46,716 nucleotides of DNA from Flavobacteriales bacterium. Its GTDB lineage: Bacteria > Bacteroidota > Bacteroidia > Flavobacteriales_D > Sanyastnellaceae. The position numbers and the translations under genes were made by a program. The notes beneath the pieces are model-generated. The model was not told the DNA's origin, ran no database searches, and saw nothing but the letters and a program-made list of their open reading frames with translations. Below are positions 33,407 to 40,304 of the stretch, piece after piece. The stretch is from the NCBI GenBank assembly GCA_002683345.1, contig NYSX01000015.1:1-46716 (forward strand). The letters are read 5' to 3'. The stretch's first letter is position 1. Every line of letters begins with the position of its first letter.

Positions 33407-34828
33407 TCAGAGAAGTTGCACCCACCATGGCAACACGGTCATCGCCCAAAGCCACGCAAGCCCCGCGGCCACCACATTGAGCACCACCCCCACTTGGACC
33501 ATGGTGGCCATGCGAAGCTTGCCACTGCCAAAGACAATCGCATTGGGAGGCGTGGCCATGGGCAGCATGAAGGCGCAACTGCTCGCCATGGTCACAGGCA
33601 CCACAAGCAGCAAAGGATTCATGCCCCACGCGATTGCCACCTGCGCCACCACCGGCACCATGACCACCGTGAGCGCGAGGTTGCTCATCACCTCCGTGAG
33701 AAAAAGCGACATGATCACAAAGCCTGCAATCAACCACACCGGAGACAGGGAAGGCATGGAGGCCAGCGAATCCGCCACCGCCGAGAGCACACCAGCCTCG
33801 GCCAATTGCCCTGCCAACGTCAATCCACCCCCAAAAAGGAGCAAGATGTCCCAGGGCATCCGACGCGTGTCTTCCCAAGAGAGCAGCGGCGTACGTGACG
33901 CGTCGCCCGAGGGAATCACAAACAACAACACCCCCGCTGCCATGGCAATGGACGTGTCGTTCAAGGGCCATCCCAAGCCCTCGACGAGCCAACGCCGGGC
34001 CACCCACATCACAGCCGTCCCGCCAAACACCCACGCCACGCGCTTCTCCGACAGACCCCATGGACCCAGCGCCTTGAGTTCCTCCTTCAGGCCCGCTACA
34101 CCGGATTTCAGCGGCTCGGAGGACACACGACACAGGACCCGCGTCAGCAGCAGGTACACCAACACCAGCATGATGGCCGAGAAGGGCAGCGCCATGATCG
34201 TCCATTCCAAAAAAGGCATCGCAATCCCCACGTGCTCCTCCAGCAGCCCGGCCATGGCCACGTTGGGTGGGGTGCCCACGAGGGTGGCGATTCCGCCGAG
34301 GTTGGCGGCATAGGCCGTGCCGAGAAGCAAGGCGATCGGGAACCGTGGGTGTGCATCGGCGTCGATTTTGGCCACCACAGAGAGGGCGATCGGCAACATC
34401 ATCAGCGTCGTGGCCGTATTCGAAATCCACATGCTCAGAGCCGCAGTGGCCAGCATGAAGCCGCCCAGCAACCGCCGAGGCCGGCCCCCAGCCGCCACCA
34501 AGATGCGCAGCGCAAACCGCCGATGGAGGTTCCATCGCTCCAAGGCCAGCGCGATGAGGAATCCGCCCATGAAGAGAAACACAAATTTGGATCCGTACGG
34601 TGCGGCAGCACTGGCCACATCCGTCACGCCCAAGGCGGGGAAAAGCACCAACGGCAACACGGACGTGACCCCAAGGGGCACCGCCTCAGACACCCACCAC
34701 ACGAGCATCCACGCGGCGGCACTGAGCACGGCCACCTGCCCGTCAGGCAGGCCCAAGGCCGACGTGGCGACCCACGTCACCGCGGCGAATGCCGGTCCCA
34801 ACACAAGCTTGAGTGCAGAAGCCTTCAT
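33407..34828 (-). CDS. DASS/SLC13 family sodium-dependent anion (dicarboxylate/sulphate) transporter
   Basis: 473 residues from MKASALKL with 11-12 hydrophobic segments. The two-fold DASS pseudo-symmetry is visible: the SNTATTLMMLPIALS motif and GGIATLVGTPPN in the first half, and EVMSNLALTVVMVPVV and MLPMATPPNAIVFGSG in the second, which hold the Na+ and substrate sites. It sits in the inner membrane and imports di- or tricarboxylates or sulphate with sodium. The exact substrate cannot be read. A TATCCTTG box (one mismatch) lies five bases before the ATG. It diverges from the PhzF gene with 41 bases between starts. Confidence 0.92.
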   Translation of the reverse strand: MKASALKLVLGPAFAAVTWVATSALGLPDGQVAVLSAAAWMLVWWVSEAVPLGVTSVLPLVLFPALGVTDVASAAAPYGSKFVFLFMGGFLIALALERWNLHRRFALRILVAAGGRPRRLLGGFMLATAALSMWISNTATTLMMLPIALSVVAKIDADAHPRFPIALLLGTAYAANLGGIATLVGTPPNVAMAGLLEEHVGIAMPFLEWTIMALPFSAIMLVLVYLLLTRVLCRVSSEPLKSGVAGLKEELKALGPWGLSEKRVAWVFGGTAVMWVARRWLVEGLGWPLNDTSIAMAAGVLLFVIPSGDASRTPLLSWEDTRRMPWDILLLFGGGLTLAGQLAEAGVLSAVADSLASMPSLSPVWLIAGFVIMSLFLTEVMSNLALTVVMVPVVAQVAIAWGMNPLLLVVPVTMASSCAFMLPMATPPNAIVFGSGKLRMATMVQVGVVLNVVAAGLAWLWAMTVLPWWVQLL

Positions 34829-34869
34829 GGATGCAAGGATAGCACGTCCCTCGCGTGTACCTTCCAACC

Positions 34870-35661
34870 ATGGAACTGGATTTGTACCGCGTGGATGCAT
34901 TCACGGAACGGGTTTTTGGGGGCAATCCTGCGTGCGTCATGCCGCTCACGGCTTGGTTGGAGGATGACACCTTGCTCGCTTTGGCGCAGGAAAACGCCGT
35001 GGCAGAAACGGCGTTTCTCGTGCAGAAAAAGCCAGGACGCTACCACCTGCGCTGGTTCACCCCGGACGTGGAAATGGACCTCTGTGGCCATGCCACCCTT
35101 GCCTCAGCCCACGTGGTCCTAACCTTTCTCGAGCCCGAAGCGACGGAGGTCTGCTTTGAATCGGCCAGCGGCGATCTGGTCGTCACACGGCAACCGTCTG
35201 GGTACGAAATGGCCTTGCCCAACCGCGCGCCAGAACCCGCCATTCTGCCCGTGGAAATGGAAGAATCCTTGAGCCTGCCACCGACGGAAGTTCTCAAGGC
35301 GCGGGACTACCTGCTCGTCTACCGAAGCCAGCGCGACGTGGAAGAATTCAGCGTGAATCGCCACCTTTTTGACCGGGTGAACTTAGGCACAGGAGGCGTG
35401 ATTGTCACAGCACTCGGGGACCAAGTGGACTTTGTGTCTCGCTTTTTCACGCCGCAAGCCACGATTTTGGAGGATCCTGTCACAGGCTCGGCCCATTGTA
35501 CTTCCGCGCCCTATTGGGCAGAACGGCTCGGAAAAACGGTGCTGCACGCCCGACAGATTTCAGCGCGTGGCGGAGAGGTGCATTGCCAAGTGCTTCCAGA
35601 ACACGTCCTCGTTTCAGGCCAGGTGGTGACCTACGCCAAGTCCACGGTGTTCCTTCCCTGA
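34870..35661 (+). CDS. PhzF family isomerase/epimerase
   Basis: 263 residues from MELDLYRVDAF; a GTG 15 bases upstream is rejected as a start. The two-domain diaminopimelate-epimerase-like fold shows the standard blocks DAFTERVFGGNPACVMPL, NAVAETAFL with the catalytic Glu 46, WFTPDVEMDLCGHATLASAH, and DPVTGSAHCTSAPYWA. It is a cytosolic enzyme; family members isomerise small amphipathic acids, including phenazine precursors, but no phenazine genes are nearby and the substrate is unknown. A TACCTTCC box lies four bases before the ATG. Confidence 0.92.
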   Translation: MELDLYRVDAFTERVFGGNPACVMPLTAWLEDDTLLALAQENAVAETAFLVQKKPGRYHLRWFTPDVEMDLCGHATLASAHVVLTFLEPEATEVCFESASGDLVVTRQPSGYEMALPNRAPEPAILPVEMEESLSLPPTEVLKARDYLLVYRSQRDVEEFSVNRHLFDRVNLGTGGVIVTALGDQVDFVSRFFTPQATILEDPVTGSAHCTSAPYWAERLGKTVLHARQISARGGEVHCQVLPEHVLVSGQVVTYAKSTVFLP

Positions 35662-35677
35662 GCCGTCTGTCCTCCCC

Positions 35678-35685
35678 TACATTTG
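35678..35685 (+). promoter_or_regulatory. -7 promoter box of the 58-residue membrane protein
   Basis: TACATTTG is an exact TAnnTTTG match, five bases before the ATG at 35691. It identifies a separate promoter for a gene that would otherwise be missed. Confidence 0.6.
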
Positions 35686-35690
35686 CAGCC

Positions 35691-35867
35691 ATGAATGACG
35701 CAGTGACGTGGCTTCAAACCCTCGGCGTGGCCGGATTCATGTTCTTCCTTCTGAAGGGCATCGCATGGCTCGTGGTGTTTTGGCTCATCTCACGCGGGGT
35801 CATTCGCAAGCACAAGGTGGCCAAACTGAAACTGCGCTGGCGCAACCTTTGGCGTCGTCAGGCCTGA
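35691..35867 (+). CDS. Small single-span membrane protein (58 residues)
   Basis: 58 residues: a short polar start (MNDAVTWLQTLG), a hydrophobic span of about 25 residues (AGFMFFLLKGIAWLVVFWLI) and a strongly basic tail (RKHKVAKLKLRWRNLWRRQA). The topology is probably tail-inside by the positive-inside rule. I do not recognise a family. An exact -7 box five bases upstream and a gap of only four bases to the convergent receptor gene support it as a real gene. No function is proposed. Confidence 0.65.
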   Translation: MNDAVTWLQTLGVAGFMFFLLKGIAWLVVFWLISRGVIRKHKVAKLKLRWRNLWRRQA

Positions 35868-35871
35868 GCAC

Positions 35872-38055
35872 TCAACGCCCCTCCAGGCGCCACGTCCATT
35901 CCAAGAACACGCGACGGCCTTCCAAGGGACCGTACACACGGGACGCATCGAAGTCTTCTCCGAACGGATCTTCCGTGCCCAGCAAGGGATTTTGCTGGGT
36001 GGCGTTCGTGACGTTCTGCACCCCAGCCGTCAGGGTGTGTCTGCTGCCACCCGCCGTCACCAAGGAACGGTTCACCGAAACGTGCATGAGCGAATAGGGC
36101 TCGCTGACGTCGGTGAAGGAAGCGTCGTAGTAGGGGACGGCCATTCGGCCGACGGTTTGGGCTGTGAGGTTCCAGCCCCACGCCGACCGCGATTGACCGA
36201 GCTTCAGATTGGTCGTCCAACGCGGGGCAAATTCCACGGGATCGCCCTTCCCCGACAACGAACCGGACTCAAACAATTCCGAGCGCAACCACGTCGCCCC
36301 AAAGGCCGCTTGCCATCCCTCGCTGCCGTTCATCCAAACATCCCCGCTGATTCCTCGGTTCCACCCGAGCCCTTCGATGTTGCGGTACACGATCGCATTG
36401 GGCAGGCTGTCGAAATCAGCGTAGATCCGGTCCGTGAAGAGCGTGCCAAAGGCCTGCAGGGACACGGTGCCGGTCCAACGGTCGGAGCCCAGGGTGCGGG
36501 TGAGGTTCAGGTTGGCGTTCCAGCTTGATTCAGGGTTCAATCCTCCTTCCGCGAGCAACACCTCCCTCGACCCGTCCAGCGCGGCGTGCTCCTCTGTGAA
36601 GAGGTGGACCCTGCGGTATCCGCGGCCCGAGTTCAAACGGAGGTCCCACAACGGGTGAGGCGCCCATTTGACGTTGATTCGGGGGGCCACCACGAGGTTT
36701 TGGTCGCTGGGGCGCTCCAAGCGAAGCCCGTGAATCCACGACCAAGTACCCGCTTCGCCCGCGTATTCTCCGTACAGGGCCGGGACCCACACATTCATGT
36801 CCGACGACGCCGGAGTTTCATCGGCGTACACGTCCCAAAGCAGGCTCGCCCCTCCCCTCACATGCTGTCCCTCCGCCCAGCTCCACCCCGAGTGGAAGGC
36901 GTCCACGTTCGCCGTCCATTCCTGGGCGTTGAAGACGGTGGTTCCGTAGGTGGATTCCTGACGGTGAAATGCCCCACCGCCTTGAAACGTCCAGCCCTGT
37001 CCTTTCAAGGGCGAACTGCCCCACGTCCATTCGGACCGAAGCAAATCAATGCGCTCCCCATACACGTTCGTGGTGCCGCGATCGACCTCTTGAAAAGCGG
37101 TGTCCCCGCCAAAGCGCTCCTCCCCAAACAACCGCGCGGTCATCCGCATCTGTCTTCGGTCAGAACGCCTCTGGTGCCGAAGGGTGGTCACCACCCTGTT
37201 CATGTTGGGGGCGTCCGTGAAACCGTCGCCGTTGTCGTCCACGCGGCGTTGGAAGTGGATGCCATCCAATCCGGCTTGCCACAATGCGCCCTCTTTGCCC
37301 CACACCGCACTTCCCGAGGCCTGAACACGTCCATGGCCGTCCAACAGCACGCGGGAAAAGGCATCGCCCGCATGCAACGGGGACAGCACCACGTTGATGA
37401 CGCCGCCCACCGCCTGGCTTCCAAAGCGGGCGCTGGCTGGCCCTTGAATGACCTCGACTTGCTGAATCATGCTGAGCGGAATCCCGTCCAGCGCGTAAGC
37501 GGAGGCCAAGCCGCCCAACAAAGGCACCCCGTCGATCAACACCAAGCTGTACACCCCTTCCATGCCATTGAGCTGAACGCTGTTGGTGCCGCACACCCCA
37601 CACCCCACGGTTTCTCTCACCCCTGTGGTGAAGTCAAGGGACTCCACCAAGTCTTGGGCGTGAACCGCATTGAGCGAGGACCCCGAGAGCACTGCTGTAC
37701 GAATGGGGCTTTCTTTGAGTCGTGTGGGGCTCATGCTGCCCACCACTGTGGCGCCGCCCAATGCGAACGTGGTCGGCGTCAATGAAATGACCTGAATGCC
37801 CGTTTCGCATCCCGCACTGCCGTTCACCTCCACCCCGTCGTAACCGAGCGCTTGAATCCGTATGCGTCCTGCGCCTTCCGACCATGTGTACTCCCCGAAG
37901 GCGTTGGTCGCACCGACCGGCCGGCCATCCAGCCACACCGTGGCGCCTGGCACGGCAACCTCATTGTCTGTGACGCGCAGCGTGCATGGAGCTTGCGCCA
38001 ACGCGCCAACAGCCCAGCAGGACATCGCAACAAACAAGAGGATAGGGCGCCACAT
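35872..38055 (-). CDS. TonB-dependent receptor, probably metal-regulated
   Basis: 727 residues. Signal peptide 1-21 (GALAQ), a CarboxypepD_reg-like domain about 24-92 (VPGATVWLDGRPVGATNAFGEY), plug about 110-235, then a 22-strand barrel ending in the aromatic-rich VFLEWTWRLEGR. The plug has a Cys pair GCGVCGTNSVQLNGMEG (Cys 152, Cys 155) followed by LIDGVPLLGGLASAYALDGIP; this Cys-containing form is seen in a group of Bacteroidota receptors whose substrates are poorly defined. Two TTTAGG-type palindromes upstream suggest control by an iron- or manganese-sensing DtxR/MntR repressor, so metal or metal-chelate uptake is the best guess. It has its own TACTTTTG promoter box. Confidence 0.93.
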   Translation of the reverse strand: MWRPILLFVAMSCWAVGALAQAPCTLRVTDNEVAVPGATVWLDGRPVGATNAFGEYTWSEGAGRIRIQALGYDGVEVNGSAGCETGIQVISLTPTTFALGGATVVGSMSPTRLKESPIRTAVLSGSSLNAVHAQDLVESLDFTTGVRETVGCGVCGTNSVQLNGMEGVYSLVLIDGVPLLGGLASAYALDGIPLSMIQQVEVIQGPASARFGSQAVGGVINVVLSPLHAGDAFSRVLLDGHGRVQASGSAVWGKEGALWQAGLDGIHFQRRVDDNGDGFTDAPNMNRVVTTLRHQRRSDRRQMRMTARLFGEERFGGDTAFQEVDRGTTNVYGERIDLLRSEWTWGSSPLKGQGWTFQGGGAFHRQESTYGTTVFNAQEWTANVDAFHSGWSWAEGQHVRGGASLLWDVYADETPASSDMNVWVPALYGEYAGEAGTWSWIHGLRLERPSDQNLVVAPRINVKWAPHPLWDLRLNSGRGYRRVHLFTEEHAALDGSREVLLAEGGLNPESSWNANLNLTRTLGSDRWTGTVSLQAFGTLFTDRIYADFDSLPNAIVYRNIEGLGWNRGISGDVWMNGSEGWQAAFGATWLRSELFESGSLSGKGDPVEFAPRWTTNLKLGQSRSAWGWNLTAQTVGRMAVPYYDASFTDVSEPYSLMHVSVNRSLVTAGGSRHTLTAGVQNVTNATQQNPLLGTEDPFGEDFDASRVYGPLEGRRVFLEWTWRLEGR

Positions 38056-38061
38056 GAATCA

Positions 38062-38069
38062 CAAAAGTA
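38062..38069 (-). promoter_or_regulatory. -7 promoter box of the TonB receptor
   Basis: CAAAAGTA on plus is TACTTTTG on the coding strand, an exact TAnnTTTG match six bases before the ATG at 38055. The upstream -33 region falls on the first operator palindrome (38088-38103). Confidence 0.6.
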
Positions 38070-38087
38070 GCATCACGCGCCTTCTTT

Positions 38088-38125
38088 TTTAGGCGTGACT
38101 AAATATTTTTTTAGTTGCACCTAAA
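38088..38125. promoter_or_regulatory. Tandem 16-base palindromes, candidate DtxR/MntR-type operator
   Basis: TTTAGGCGTGACTAAA (38088-38103) and TTTAGTTGCACCTAAA (38110-38125) are each TTTAG-N6-CTAAA inverted repeats. Read on opposite strands, both are TTTAGG-N4-ACTAAA, so the whole 38-base element is a larger palindrome, centres 22 bases (about two helical turns) apart. It overlaps the expected -33 region of the receptor at 38055. The half site TTTAGG resembles known operators of DtxR/MntR-family metal repressors. The regulator itself is not in the window. Confidence 0.6.
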
Positions 38126-38127
38126 AA

Positions 38128-38289
38128 TCAAGTCGCCTTGCCAGGTTTGTGACGTTCGTTGTGTTGGCGTCGACGGTTGGTCATCCTTGCAAGCTCCTCT
38201 CCCCATTCATTCAAATCCTCGGGATCTTCAGGGTTCAGGTTTGGCGGGCGTTTGGCATGAACATTTTTCAAGTCTCGTTTGCGTCCCAT
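38128..38289 (-). CDS. Small basic/charged conserved-looking protein (53 residues)
   Basis: 53 residues from ATG 38289 (a GTG at 38310 would add seven). The sequence is hydrophilic: MGRKRDLKNVHAKRPPN, then an acidic stretch with DPEDLNEWGEELARM, then a basic tail RRRQHNERHKPGK. This acid-base pattern with a WGEELAR helix looks like a real small cytosolic protein, not random translation, but I know no function. Its stop lies two bases from the paired operator, and it points at the TonB receptor gene, so read-through into the receptor is possible. Overlapping frames on the other strand are less protein-like. Confidence 0.5.
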   Translation of the reverse strand: MGRKRDLKNVHAKRPPNLNPEDPEDLNEWGEELARMTNRRRQHNERHKPGKAT

Positions 38290-38388
38290 CTGAAAAAAAA
38301 CAAGACGCACGAGAAGAAAGTTTCAATTCAATCTTGAGGGTTCGTCCATGTGTGTAACATTGATTACATTCGGGCCAAACCTTACTCA

Positions 38389-39573
38389 ATGAGATACGTT
38401 ACTTGCTTTTTCCTTCTGGGCGCCATGCTCAGTTCTACGCTTTGTGAAGCGCAAACATTCACCCCCACCAAACGGGTCATGGTTGAGGATCACACCACCG
38501 GAGGTGCTTGGTATGGGTGGTTTAGCCCTCGAGGCATTGTTTACCTCGAAGACTTCATTTTTGAAACACCCGCTTCAGGCTACGAGGTGGCGTGCATCCA
38601 CGGAAACAATGGCGCAGACGAGTTTGGCAACTTCGATGCCATGTATTTGCCTGAGTACAGCGATGCTGCTTTTGGTGCGTCAACCGTCAACCCCGGCGGA
38701 TGGCCAGGGTATGTTGTGGACCGGAAGGTGACAGATGCGTACACCACAGAAGACGGATTGTTCAATCAATACAATCTCCTCTCAGAGGACTTTGGGTACG
38801 CCAACTTGTCCATCGAGCCCGTCTTCGAGCCGACATCGAGAAACTTGACGGTGACTGTGGGCGCACACTTCGCCGTGGAAGCAGACAATTTTCGCCTGGC
38901 AGTCGTGTTGACTGAGGACAGCGTTCACCAACCGGGCGTCGATGGCTACGGTCAAACCAACGGCTACAACTATTACAATGGCGACGCTGCGGACATCCCC
39001 ATGGAGTCATCTTCGATCAATTTCAACTTGTTTGGCCCCGTCGTCCCTTCGACATTCATGCACTTCCGACATGTGGCACGGGCCATTCTTCCCTCGTTCG
39101 ATGGAGATCCAAACAGCCTGCCTGCCTCAGTGGCGGAAAATGAAGAATACACCTACACGTTCCCTGCGGAATTCATCCCCGAGGAGTTCAATGAAGACAA
39201 GATGCGTGCCATCGTGCTCCTGATCGACGGATCCACCGGTGAAATCGTGAATTGTCTTGGTGCAAAGTTTGATGAGTCTCAAACTTCGACGGCCGGCGCC
39301 CCCCTTGTGGCGAGCATTTCTTCAAAATTGTTCCCCAACCCCACAACCCAGACGACCATTCTTGAATTCAGCAGCAATCAATCCCAACGCGCCGTCATGG
39401 AAATTGTCGATGCCCTCGGTCGTGTGGTCGAAAACAAGACCCTGACCTTGAATCAAGGGGTCAACAGGGTCGCACTGGACGCAACGCAATTGGAGCAAGG
39501 TACCTACGTTGTCCACGTCCAAGTGGAAGGCGAATTTCACGTGACTGAAAGACTGGTTGTCGGCCAACGCTGA
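38389..39573 (+). CDS. Omp28-like T9SS protein lacking the CxxC motif
   Basis: 394 residues from MRYVTCFFLL; the ATG further upstream is rejected because this start gives the signal peptide (to about residue 22). The mature N-terminus KRVMVEDHTTGGAWYGWFSPRG aligns with the Omp28/thioredoxin-like start KxVLVExFTGTWCGWCPRG, but both Cys are replaced (Tyr 42, Phe 45) and one Ser is inserted. The central region (about 130-290) is the Omp28 beta domain (TVTVGAHFAVEADNFRLAVVLTEDSVHQPG, HFRHVARAILPSFDG, AIVLLIDGSTGEIVN). Residues about 310-394 are a T9SS type A domain (KLFPNPTTQTTILEF ... TERLVVGQR). It is a secreted surface protein that should have lost any thiol redox activity. TACATTCG 17 bases upstream is a weak promoter box. 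Confidence 0.85.
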   Translation: MRYVTCFFLLGAMLSSTLCEAQTFTPTKRVMVEDHTTGGAWYGWFSPRGIVYLEDFIFETPASGYEVACIHGNNGADEFGNFDAMYLPEYSDAAFGASTVNPGGWPGYVVDRKVTDAYTTEDGLFNQYNLLSEDFGYANLSIEPVFEPTSRNLTVTVGAHFAVEADNFRLAVVLTEDSVHQPGVDGYGQTNGYNYYNGDAADIPMESSSINFNLFGPVVPSTFMHFRHVARAILPSFDGDPNSLPASVAENEEYTYTFPAEFIPEEFNEDKMRAIVLLIDGSTGEIVNCLGAKFDESQTSTAGAPLVASISSKLFPNPTTQTTILEFSSNQSQRAVMEIVDALGRVVENKTLTLNQGVNRVALDATQLEQGTYVVHVQVEGEFHVTERLVVGQR

Positions 39574-39616
39574 ACGCCATCTATGCATCTCGGAGCTGAA
39601 GTGCTTCGGGTCCAAG

Positions 39617-39645
39617 AAAAGGCCTCCACTCCAGGAGGCCTTTTT
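39617..39645 (+). terminator. Rho-independent terminator after the Omp28-like gene
   Basis: GGCCTCC (39621-39627) pairs with GGAGGCC (39634-39640) around a six-base loop, flanked by AAAA before and TTTTT (39641-39645) after, 44 bases past the Omp28-like stop. The flanking A/T runs extend the stem and make it potentially bidirectional. Confidence 0.9.
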
Positions 39646-39686
39646 GCTGCCTGCAAACTTCTCGCGTTCAGCCTTGTTCTAAGCCC

Positions 39687-40298
39687 ATGACGACAAAGTC
39701 CACATTTCAATTCCATGCCTTTCGGTTCATTGGCGGATTGGCCATGCTGACAGCCATGTCTTGTGCCCAATCCAACTCTCCTGCTTCTCCTGCAACCACC
39801 CAAACCGTCCGGTTCAGTGCCGACATGGCGAACCCTTGGCGGCCCCTGAATGACGGGGTGATGGGCGGCCTGTCTGAAGGGGACGTCGTGCTGCACGACA
39901 CGGCCATGTCTTGGAAAGGCCAAACCCGCTTGGAAAACAACGGCGGTTTCGCCTCCGTTCGCGCGCCTTGGAGCCACACGGACCTGCGCGCGATGGACAG
40001 GGTTGTCATTCGCTGTCGCGGCAACGGCGGGCCGTTCAAGTTGACCCTTGAAACGTCCGAGCGGTGGTGGATGCCCTATGCGTACGCGTCCTTTAGCCCT
40101 TCCGAAGAATGGCAAGATGTCACCCTCAAAGCCAAGGACTTCTCTTGGAGTCAAGCCCAAATGGGCGACCTCAAAACCGTCACCCCGAGCCGCGAGCTCG
40201 GAGACGTTCTTCGCATGGGACTCATGAAATATGACGGCACGGCGCAGTCGTTTGACTTGGAAGTCGCTTCCATTCAATTCCTTCCCTCCGGACGGTAA
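39687..40298 (+). CDS. CIA30 family lipoprotein
   Basis: 203 residues. The leader ends LTAMSC, so Cys 26 is a likely lipidation site. Residues about 40-200 form the CIA30 (complex I intermediate-associated protein 30) galactose-binding-like beta-sandwich: WRPLNDGVMGGLSEGDVVL, ENNGGFASVRAPWS, DRVVIRCRGNGGPFKLTLET, and SEEWQDVTLKAKDF. Bacterial members are uncharacterised and not linked to complex I assembly by experiment as far as I know. It is a single gene after a terminator, convergent with the CotH gene (6 bases apart). Confidence 0.9.
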   Translation: MTTKSTFQFHAFRFIGGLAMLTAMSCAQSNSPASPATTQTVRFSADMANPWRPLNDGVMGGLSEGDVVLHDTAMSWKGQTRLENNGGFASVRAPWSHTDLRAMDRVVIRCRGNGGPFKLTLETSERWWMPYAYASFSPSEEWQDVTLKAKDFSWSQAQMGDLKTVTPSRELGDVLRMGLMKYDGTAQSFDLEVASIQFLPSGR

Positions 40299-40304
40299 CG
40301 CGAC

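Noticed and set aside
38094-38119. AT-rich hairpin ACTAAA...TTTAGT as a terminator of the 53-residue gene
   Set aside because: The stem is weak and not followed by a T-run on the minus strand; the two flanking 16-base palindromes explain the symmetry better as an operator.
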